Below are positions 41,211-46,684 of a stretch of DNA of 46,684 nucleotides, piece by piece. Position 1 is the first letter of the stretch, and each line of letters opens with the position of its first letter. A program made the translations under genes and the position numbers. The notes below the pieces were generated by a model. The model did not search any database, had not been told where the DNA came from, and worked only from the letters and a program-made list of their open reading frames with translations. The stretch comes from Chloroflexota bacterium (GTDB lineage Bacteria > Chloroflexota > UBA6077 > CF-72), in NCBI GenBank assembly GCA_019239775.1, contig JAFAZN010000028.1, forward strand, positions 1 to 46,684. The letters are read 5' to 3'.

Positions 41211-41230
41211 CTGAGCTCAGGCCAGCCACA

Positions 41231-41950
41231 TTGCCCGCCATCCTCACGCCACCCGCGGGCATGCGCCCAGGCATACGCCAGAAGCCGCGTGCCGTTTCGG
41301 TCCGAGAGCTGCGCGCCCTTCGCTCATCGTTCTTCGACGACCTGGCAACCGACGACCTGGCAGCCCTCGGCGCGGTGATGTTTCAGCGCCAGTACCCCGC
41401 GGGCCAGATCGTTCTGCTGGAAGGCGCCGCCTCATCGGTGCTGTACGTGGTCCAGGCGGGCCGTCTCAAGCTGTTCAAGACCTCGGCTCGCGGTCGTGAG
41501 CAGGTGCTGCGGTTGCTTCGACCCGGCGACATGTTCAACGAGGTCGCGGTCTTCGACGAAGGGCCGAATCCGGCAAGTGCCCAGGCCATCGAGGATTGCA
41601 CGCTGTACCTGCTCCGCCGCAGGGACCTGATGCGGTTTGTCGCCGAGCGACCGGGCATCGCGCTCGCCGTGACGCGAACCTTCGCCCGCCGCTTACGCGA
41701 GGCACTTGCGCTGGTCGAGGATCTCGCCTTCCGTGACGTGACCTCTAGACTGGCCAAGATCCTTCTGGAGGGCGGTGACAGTGGCGATGGCGCGCCGCGG
41801 CTCACTCAGGAGCTCCTGGCCGCGATGGCTGGCTCACGTCGCGAAGTGGTCGGCCGAGCCCTCAAGGCGCTCAGTCAGGAAGGCGCGGTCAAACTCGAAC
41901 GCGGCAAGATCCACGTGCGCGATCGCAAGGTGCTCGAGCGCCTCGCGTAG
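41231..41950 (+). CDS. CRP/FNR-family transcription regulator
   Basis: 239 residues from TTG 41231 (ATG 41261 is also in frame). The cyclic-nucleotide-binding-type beta roll covers about 35-145 (YPAGQIVLLEGAASSVLYVV, then QAGRLKLFK). A long dimer helix follows, then a winged helix with recognition helix SRREVVGRALKALSQEG (202-218). R204, E205, G208 and R209 match the base-contacting R-E-x-x-G-R of E. coli CRP. The cAMP-binding Arg-Ser of CRP is replaced (FDEGPNPASA), so the ligand may not be cAMP. No Fe-S cysteines of FNR are present. TGTGA-type dyads lie on both sides of the gene. Confidence 0.9.
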   Translation: MPAILTPPAGMRPGIRQKPRAVSVRELRALRSSFFDDLATDDLAALGAVMFQRQYPAGQIVLLEGAASSVLYVVQAGRLKLFKTSARGREQVLRLLRPGDMFNEVAVFDEGPNPASAQAIEDCTLYLLRRRDLMRFVAERPGIALAVTRTFARRLREALALVEDLAFRDVTSRLAKILLEGGDSGDGAPRLTQELLAAMAGSRREVVGRALKALSQEGAVKLERGKIHVRDRKVLERLA

Positions 41951-41963
41951 CAACACCACTGAA

Positions 41964-41979
41964 TGTGACTCAAGTCACA
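41964..41979. promoter_or_regulatory. Perfect CRP consensus dyad upstream of ferredoxin gene
   Basis: TGTGACTCAAGTCACA is a 7-bp perfect inverted repeat with the TGTGA-N6-TCACA consensus of CRP. Its centre (41971.5) is 42.5 bases before the A of the ferredoxin ATG. With an AATAAT -10 at 42002-42007, transcription would begin at or next to that A, so the dyad falls at the class-II activator position. Confidence 0.65.
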
Positions 41980-42001
41980 GTCGCTGCGGGCTGGCTCTCG
42001 G

Positions 42002-42007
42002 AATAAT
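42002..42007 (+). promoter_or_regulatory. -10 element of ferredoxin gene, apparently leaderless
   Basis: AATAAT ends 6 bases before the ATG (42014). No ribosome binding site is present, so the mRNA probably starts at the initiation codon. Confidence 0.45.
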
Positions 42008-42013
42008 CTGGCC

Positions 42014-42253
42014 ATGACCTACGTAATCGTGGAGCCGTGCATCGGCACCAAAAACGCCAGCTGTGTGGACGTGTGCCCCGTCTCGTGTATCTACGAGGCC
42101 GAAGACATGTACTACATCAACCCCGACGAGTGCATCGAGTGCGGTGCGTGCGAGCCTGAGTGCCCCGTCAACGCCATCTTCCACGAGAGCGCCGTGCCCG
42201 ACGAGTGGAAGAGCTTTACGCAGAAGAACCGCGAGCTCTCAGGGCTGGCCTAG
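42014..42253 (+). CDS. Seven/eight-iron bacterial ferredoxin
   Basis: 79 residues. The first cluster region is C-x7-C-x3-C-P ([19 protein letters not shown]), typical of the 3Fe-4S site of FdxA-type 7Fe ferredoxins. The second is [16 protein letters not shown], a 4Fe-4S motif. It is a soluble low-potential electron carrier. The gene stands alone behind a CRP-type dyad, which predicts control by the adjacent regulator. Confidence 0.94.
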   Translation: MTYVIVEPCIGTKNASCVDVCPVSCIYEAEDMYYINPDECIECGACEPECPVNAIFHESAVPDEWKSFTQKNRELSGLA

Positions 42254-42258
42254 CGGGT

Positions 42259-42552
42259 TTAGGAGCCGCCAGAGACCGCTGGCAGAATCCATACTTCCAC
42301 GCCGGGCGCCACAGGCGTTTGCACACCCAATGGCGAACCGGCACGAATGCTTTGACCGTCTACGAACACGTTCACATGGGGGCGAATGCGCCCTTGTTCG
42401 TCAAGGGCGCGCTCCACGACACCGGGTGCCACCACGCGTAGTCGCTCCAGTACCTCCCCAAGGGTCAACGCGTCGGCACACTCCACCACGAGCTGGCGCT
42501 GGCCGCGAGCGTACTGGCGCAGTGAGGCGGGCACATTGACGGTGACCTGCAT
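42259..42552 (-). CDS. MoaD/ThiS-like ubiquitin-fold protein ending in GGS
   Basis: 97 residues from ATG 42552 (GTG 42555 is also in frame). A beta-grasp sulfur-carrier pattern (VTVNVPASLRQYARGQRQLV ... VFVDGQSIRAGSPLGVQTPV, then APGVEVWILPAVSGGS). The usual di-Gly terminus carries one extra Ser. Carriers with such a tail (for example QbsE) need a protease to expose GG before E1-type adenylation. Alternatively the Ser is tolerated and the protein is not thiocarboxylated. It lies 3 bases after the beta-propeller gene, so the two form a cassette. It is not near moaA and is unlikely to be its MoaD. Confidence 0.8.
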   Translation of the reverse strand: MQVTVNVPASLRQYARGQRQLVVECADALTLGEVLERLRVVAPGVVERALDEQGRIRPHVNVFVDGQSIRAGSPLGVQTPVAPGVEVWILPAVSGGS

Positions 42553-42555
42553 CAC

Positions 42556-43311
42556 TCAGATCGTGGCGGCGCGCACCATCAACACAGGCGGCAAGTGTTC
42601 CGCCAGCGTTTCCCACGTTTCACCGTCGTCCGTCGACGCATAGAGCTCGCCACTGCGCGTTCCAAAATACAGGCCCGCGGGATCGGCCCGATCGGACGTG
42701 AAGGCATCGCGCAGTACCGTGATATACGCGTCCTTCTGCGGAAGGCCACGCGTCAATCCCTGCCAGGTCGCGCCACAGTCCGAGGTGCGATAGACGCGGC
42801 ACTTGGCCTCAGGCGTCCATCGATTGAACGCCGAGCCGTTCGGGATTACGAAGGCCGTGCCCGATTTGCGCGGATGCGCCACCATCGGGAACCCGAAATC
42901 CGACGGCACGCCTGCGCCAATGTCATTCCAGGTGGTGCCGTTGTCATCCGAACGGTAGATGCCGCCATGGTTCTGCAGAAAAAGTCGGTCCGGGTTGCCT
43001 GCGTCTCGCGCAACCTTGTGAACGCACTGCCCGTACTCGGGAAAACGCTGATCCTCGGGCATGAAGTCGGCGCGGATGCCCGAGTTGGATGGTCGCCACG
43101 TTATGCCCCGATCCTCAGACCTGTACACCCCGCCCGTGCCCCAGAAGAAGCTGGTCTTGCCAGCCAGCATTCGTCGATTGCGCGCGTCAAATGCCACCGA
43201 CGGTACCGATGCCCCATTGGCGATTGGCTGCCGCACCTCGCCTGATCCATCCAGCAGAAATAGACCCTTGGTGGTGCCAACGAGCAACACCACGTCGTTG
43301 CGTACCGGCAC
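42556..43311 (-). CDS. Asp-box (BNR/sortilin-like) beta-propeller protein
   Basis: 251 residues from GTG 43311. Four Asp boxes S/T-x-D-x-G-x-T-W occur at about 65-72 (SEDRGITW), 121-128 (SDDNGTTW), 176-183 (SDCGATW) and 226-233 (STDDGETW). There is no signal peptide and sialidase catalytic residues are not apparent, so 'exo-alpha-sialidase' labels would be misleading. It is probably a cytoplasmic propeller scaffold or binding protein. Upstream is GGAGGAGGG and, further out, a GTGAC-N6-GTCAC dyad. The MoaD/ThiS-like gene follows after 3 bases. Confidence 0.8.
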   Translation of the reverse strand: MPVRNDVVLLVGTTKGLFLLDGSGEVRQPIANGASVPSVAFDARNRRMLAGKTSFFWGTGGVYRSEDRGITWRPSNSGIRADFMPEDQRFPEYGQCVHKVARDAGNPDRLFLQNHGGIYRSDDNGTTWNDIGAGVPSDFGFPMVAHPRKSGTAFVIPNGSAFNRWTPEAKCRVYRTSDCGATWQGLTRGLPQKDAYITVLRDAFTSDRADPAGLYFGTRSGELYASTDDGETWETLAEHLPPVLMVRAATI

Positions 43312-43329
43312 GCGCCCTCCTCCTTATAC

Positions 43330-43345
43330 GTGACTTATCGGTCAC
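43330..43345. promoter_or_regulatory. Inverted repeat GTGAC-N6-GTCAC upstream of propeller gene
   Basis: A 16-bp dyad 18 bases before the GTG start of the propeller gene. On the minus strand TATAAG (43328-43323) directly follows it, so a bound protein would cover the promoter. The half-site spacing is 2 bp longer than in a CRP site. Confidence 0.4.
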
Positions 43346-43437
43346 ACATTACGCGGGACGCGGTGGCTCGTCAAGCCCCCGCGCTCTCGATGTAGCCCGT
43401 TGAGCGCGCTGCGGCGCTTTGCCATACTCACGTCGCC

Positions 43438-44181
43438 GTGGACGCTCCGATCAGCCCGCTCCTGTTCCTCACTGCGCTCGCAGCGGGCATGGTGTCGTTC
43501 GCGTCGCCCTGCGTGCTGCCGCTGGTGCCGGCCTATCTGGGGTTCATCACGGGCCGCTCGGCCGAAGAGCTGGTACAGGCGCGCGGCAAAGTGCGTGTGA
43601 CGATCCTGACCCAGGGCGCGGCCTTCGTGTTTGGGCTGGCCATGATCTTTGCCCTGCTCGGAGCTTCCGCCAGCGTGCTCGGCCAGACGCTGCTACAGAA
43701 CCAGGAACGCCTGTATCAGATCGGTGGCGTGATCGTGGTGATCTTCGGTTTGCAAATGCTCGGGATTGCGCAGATCCCGCTGCTGGCGCGGACGGCACGG
43801 ATCGCCGACGTCACGCCCAACGTGAAGCGCAGTCACCTGGGCGCTTTTGCCATGGGGTTGGCCTTCGGCGCCGGCTGGACACCGTGCGTCGGACCATTTC
43901 TCGCAGGGCTACTCGGCCTCGCCTCGCAGCAGCAGACCGTCGGGGCCGGCGTGTTGCTGTTGCTGGTGTACGCCCTTGGCCTGGGGATTCCCTTCCTGCT
44001 GGCGGGCCTTGCCGTGGACCGATCGTTGAGCGTGATGCGCAGCGTTCGGCCACATATGCGCACCATCGAACGTTTCAGCGGTGCGCTGCTGATCGGAATG
44101 GGTGTGCTGCTGTTTACCGAGCAACTGACGCGGATCACGTCGATGCTGACGCGCGTCTTCGGGACCGGGTTTGCCCTCTGA
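43438..44181 (+). CDS. ccdA: CcdA-type thiol:disulfide membrane protein
   Basis: 247 residues from GTG 43438, six membrane helices. The two redox cysteines are C25 (FASPCVLPLVPAYLGF) and C150 (GWTPCVGPFLAG). CcdA passes reductant from cytoplasmic thioredoxin to extracytoplasmic thioredoxin-like proteins, for cytochrome c maturation and similar tasks. The thioredoxin-like lipoprotein at 7502 might be a client, but this is speculation. Its 3' end overlaps the possible gcvT start. Confidence 0.92.
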   Translation: MDAPISPLLFLTALAAGMVSFASPCVLPLVPAYLGFITGRSAEELVQARGKVRVTILTQGAAFVFGLAMIFALLGASASVLGQTLLQNQERLYQIGGVIVVIFGLQMLGIAQIPLLARTARIADVTPNVKRSHLGAFAMGLAFGAGWTPCVGPFLAGLLGLASQQQTVGAGVLLLLVYALGLGIPFLLAGLAVDRSLSVMRSVRPHMRTIERFSGALLIGMGVLLFTEQLTRITSMLTRVFGTGFAL

Positions 44182-45283
44182 CCTCTTGAAGACGCCGCTG
44201 AACGCGGCCCACCGCCGCCTCAATGCGAGGATGGTGGATTTCGCGGGTTGGGAGATGCCGGTTCAGTACCCGACCGGCATCCTTGCTGAACACGCCGCGG
44301 TGCGTGACGGCTGCGGCATCTTCGACCTTTCGCACATGGGCCGCGTCTCTGTCCGCGGTCCCGATGCGTTGGCATTGGCCCAGGCGTGCTGCACCCGCGA
44401 CCTATCGCGCATCACGCCCGGCGAGGCAGCCTACTCGCTGCTATGCCAGGAGGACGGCGGCATCGTTGACGACGTCATCGGCTACAACCTGGGTCCCACC
44501 GAACTGCTGTTCGTGTTCAACGCGTCCAATCGCGTCGCCGACACGGAGTTCTTCGCGCAACAACGTGATCATCTCGGTTTGGGTGCCGATCTCGAGGACC
44601 GCACTTCGGAGACCGCTCTCATTGGCGTCCAGGGCCCCTCCGCCCAGGCGCTCCTGCAACCACTGTCCTCGGTCGAGTTGGAACCGCTCCACGGATACGC
44701 CTCCACCCAGGGAACCGTATGCGGTGCACCCGCGCTAATTGCGCGCACGGGCTATACCGGTGAGGACGGCTTCGAAATCATGGTGGATGGGCCCGCCGCC
44801 GAAAACGTGTGGTCCGCGCTCGCGCAAGATGCAACGCCGTGCGGTCTCGGCGCCCGGGACACGCTACGCACCGAGGCCGGGTTCGCGCTGTACGGCCATG
44901 AGATCGATCGCTCCACGAAGCCGTACGAAGCCCGCCTGGGTTGGGTGGTGTCCCTTTCGAAGCCGAGCTTCGTGGGCCGCGACGCCCTTGCGCGGCTGAA
45001 AACCGAAGGCCTGCAGCGCCGGCTGGTCGGCCTTCTCGTGGCGGCGGGCGGTGTACCCCGGGCTGGTTCCACCATCCTTGACCGAGACACACCAGTTGGC
45101 CAGGTCACCAGCGGGACCTTCTCGCCAACGCTCCGTCGCAATATCGCTCTGGGCTACGTCCCGCCGCGGTCGAGCGAACCAGGACAGCACCTCGCTATTG
45201 ACGTTCGCGGTAAGCCGACGGATGCCGAAGTGGTCACGTTGCCGTTTGTGCCGCACCGATCGCGGCCGCGCGCCAAAATGTAG
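44171..45283 (+). CDS. gcvT: Glycine cleavage T protein (aminomethyltransferase)
   Basis: 370 residues from TTG 44171; TTG 44186 (MKTPLNAAHRRLNARMVDFA) gives a more family-like N-terminus and may be the true start. Motifs are ARMVDFAGWEMPVQY, CGIFDLSHMGRVSV, ARTGYTGEDGFEI and LGARDTLRTEAGFALYGHEI. It transfers the methylene group from the H-protein lipoyl arm to tetrahydrofolate, releasing ammonia. gcvH follows after 2 bases. Confidence 0.96.
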   Translation: MPSDLLKTPLNAAHRRLNARMVDFAGWEMPVQYPTGILAEHAAVRDGCGIFDLSHMGRVSVRGPDALALAQACCTRDLSRITPGEAAYSLLCQEDGGIVDDVIGYNLGPTELLFVFNASNRVADTEFFAQQRDHLGLGADLEDRTSETALIGVQGPSAQALLQPLSSVELEPLHGYASTQGTVCGAPALIARTGYTGEDGFEIMVDGPAAENVWSALAQDATPCGLGARDTLRTEAGFALYGHEIDRSTKPYEARLGWVVSLSKPSFVGRDALARLKTEGLQRRLVGLLVAAGGVPRAGSTILDRDTPVGQVTSGTFSPTLRRNIALGYVPPRSSEPGQHLAIDVRGKPTDAEVVTLPFVPHRSRPRAKM

Positions 45284-45285
45284 CC

Positions 45286-45708
45286 ATGTCAGGTGGAGGG
45301 TCGGGGGAAGCCGCCGGTTCTGGATCCGGATTAAATCCTGCCGACCGGCGTTATACGACCGAGCACGAATGGATCAAGCCCGAAGGTGATCACTACGTTG
45401 TGGGCATCACCGCGTTCGCCCAGGACCAACTCGGCGACATCGTCTACGTCGAACTGCCCAAGGTCGGCGATCAGATCGAGGCAGGTAAGGCGTTCGGCGT
45501 GATCGAGTCGGTGAAAACCGCTTCGGACCTTTATGCGCCCGTCTCGGGTGAAGTCATCGAGGTCAACGGCGAACTGGTGGATCAGCCGCAAAGCGTCAAC
45601 GACGATCCCTACGATCGCGGCTGGATGCTGAAGGTGCGTGCTGCCAACAGCTCCGAAGTCGACCAACTGCTTACGGCGGACCAGTACGCGGAGCAAACAG
45701 GCGAGTAG
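45286..45708 (+). CDS. gcvH: Glycine cleavage H protein
   Basis: 140 residues. The lipoylated Lys lies in the canonical ESVKTASDLYAPVSG segment, preceded by YTTEHEWIKPEG and DIVYVELPKVGDQ. A Gly/Ser-rich extension of about 20 residues (MSGGGSGEAAGSGSGLNPAD) precedes the conserved domain, which is unusual for GcvH and could be a flexible tail. GcvH carries the aminomethyl intermediate between P, T and L proteins. Confidence 0.96.
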   Translation: MSGGGSGEAAGSGSGLNPADRRYTTEHEWIKPEGDHYVVGITAFAQDQLGDIVYVELPKVGDQIEAGKAFGVIESVKTASDLYAPVSGEVIEVNGELVDQPQSVNDDPYDRGWMLKVRAANSSEVDQLLTADQYAEQTGE

Positions 45709-46684
45709 TGCCGAGCTTCACACAACTGACGCCTGACGATCGCCAGGCGATGCTGCGCACCATCGGCGTTGATGGAGTCGAGCAGCTTTTTCAGGACGTG
45801 CCCGCGGCGGCGCGCTACCCCAGGTTGGACCTGCCGCCCGGGTTGACCGAACTGGAAGCCAGTCGCTACATGGCTCAACTAGCGTCAGAAAACGTGTCGG
45901 TCAAGGACTGGCCGTGCTTCATCGGCGGCGGCGCCTATAACCACTACTCGCCTTCGGCAGTGGCTCACATCATGGGCCAACCGCAGTTCTACACGGCGTA
46001 TACGCCGTACCAGCCCGAAGTGAGCCAGGGCACCCTGCAGGCCTCGTTCGAGTTCCAGTCGCTCGTATCCGAGCTACTGGGCCTGGATATCGCCAACGAC
46101 TCGGTCTACGACGGCGCGTCCGCGGTCGGCGAGGCGGTGCTGATGGCGCAGCGCATCACCCGCCATGACCGCGTGATTCTCTCGGGCAGCGTGCATCCGC
46201 AGTGGCGTGACGTGGTCCGCTCGTATGAGGCCGCGCGCGACGTGGAGCTTCTGACCACCCAAGTGAGCGTGACGCCATCCGGCCTCCAAGAGCAGCGCAT
46301 CACGGACGCCCTCGACGACAACACCGCCTGTGTTGTCGTCCAGCAGCCCGACGTGTTTGGCCACGTGCGTGACCTCAATGGTCTGGCTGAATCCGTCCAT
46401 GCTCGGGGCGCGCTCCTCATCATGTGCGTAGCCGATCCGACGAGTCTCGGGATGCTCAAGTCACCTGGAGAATGGGGCGCGGACATCGCCACTGCAGAAG
46501 GACAACCGCTTGGTCTGCCGCTCCAATTCGGCGGCCCCTGGGCTGGCCTCATGGCGTGCAAGTCCGAATTCGTGCGTCAGCTGCCCGGTCGTATCTCTGG
46601 CCAAACGACGGACCACGAGGGTCGCCGCGGCTTCGTACTGACCCTTCAGGCGCGTGAGCAGCACATCCGACGGGAAAAGGCCAC
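45708..46684 (+). CDS. gcvPA: Glycine dehydrogenase (decarboxylating) subunit 1, 5' part
   Basis: GTG 45708 overlaps the gcvH stop by one base; the frame runs off the window after 325 codons. The text SRYMAQLASENVSVKDWPCF, then IGGGAYNHYSPSAVAHIMGQ, YDGASAVGEAVLMAQRIT and PLGLPLQFGGPWAGLMACK is GcvPA-specific. In the split P-protein, GcvPA pairs with GcvPB, which carries the PLP lysine and should follow outside the window. Together they decarboxylate glycine and load the H protein. Confidence 0.95.
   Translation, partial: MPSFTQLTPDDRQAMLRTIGVDGVEQLFQDVPAAARYPRLDLPPGLTELEASRYMAQLASENVSVKDWPCFIGGGAYNHYSPSAVAHIMGQPQFYTAYTPYQPEVSQGTLQASFEFQSLVSELLGLDIANDSVYDGASAVGEAVLMAQRITRHDRVILSGSVHPQWRDVVRSYEAARDVELLTTQVSVTPSGLQEQRITDALDDNTACVVVQQPDVFGHVRDLNGLAESVHARGALLIMCVADPTSLGMLKSPGEWGADIATAEGQPLGLPLQFGGPWAGLMACKSEFVRQLPGRISGQTTDHEGRRGFVLTLQAREQHIRREKA

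Noticed and set aside
43330..43345. Third CRP site
   Set aside because: The GTGA and TCAC halves are 8 bases apart here, against the 6 required between TGTGA and TCACA with their outer bases. The geometry does not fit.
1..46684. CRISPR arrays, rRNA genes, insertion sequences
   Set aside because: No regularly spaced repeats, rRNA segments, transposase motifs or terminal inverted repeats were seen on reading the window.

Overview
High-GC (roughly 60-65%) bacterial chromosome, densely packed, with no phage, IS or plasmid hallmark genes. Gene content fits a Chloroflexota-type bacterium: a menaquinone-linked EtfAB/EtfD electron-transfer module, a Gld-like ABC transporter with a DUF4340 partner, paired M16 peptidases, a split glycine decarboxylase (GcvPA) and frequent GTG/TTG starts. 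This placement is inference from gene content only. The window opens inside a MutY-type glycosylase and closes inside gcvPA.

Layout. 1-3271: DNA repair and phosphatase genes, a Nudix hydrolase, moaA and a secreted NTF2-like protein. 3293-5598: tRNA-Leu(CAA), Ku, a LexA/CI-like self-cleaving repressor and a divergent small coiled-coil membrane protein. Between these last two lie overlapping divergent promoters and a helically phased array of TTGCTCA-like sites. 5605-8428: envelope genes (serine beta-lactamase-like, LysM, a small zinc-binding protein, a thioredoxin-like lipoprotein). 16277-8576 on the minus strand: M16 pair, degenerate alpha/beta hydrolase, small membrane protein, EtfD, EtfB (one-base frameshift), EtfA, a lipoprotein. 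19386-16360 on the minus strand: FAD oxidoreductase, a FolD with altered catalytic residues, acylphosphatase, PRC-barrel protein. 19367-22403: FolC and two glycosyltransferases.

22394-27199: response regulator, ArsR-type regulator, TPR-like lipoprotein, lepA, queG and a winged-helix gene preceded by a perfect 8-bp inverted repeat. 31332-27422 on the minus strand: Gld-like ABC operon. 31483-33660: coaD (apparently starting at CTG), holin-like, DUF3618 and dUTPase/dCTP deaminase genes. 35366-33649: threonine aldolase and Maf, the latter also apparently starting at CTG. 35421-39401: GT-C-like membrane protein, small exported protein, membrane J-protein, RumA-type methyltransferase. 41122-42253: fadD, a CRP-family regulator and a ferredoxin, with CRP-type palindromes before fadD/crp and before the ferredoxin gene. 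43311-42259: four-Asp-box beta-propeller and a ubiquitin-like MoaD/ThiS protein ending in GGS. 43438 to the end: ccdA-gcvT-gcvH-gcvPA.

Functionally, fadD and etfABD together suggest fatty-acid oxidation feeding menaquinone. gcvTHP, folD and folC concern one-carbon metabolism. The CRP-like regulator may link fadD and ferredoxin expression. The clearest candidates for new biology are the repressor/operator switch near Ku, the CRP palindromes around crp, the altered FolD, the CTG starts and the MoaD-GGS/propeller pair.
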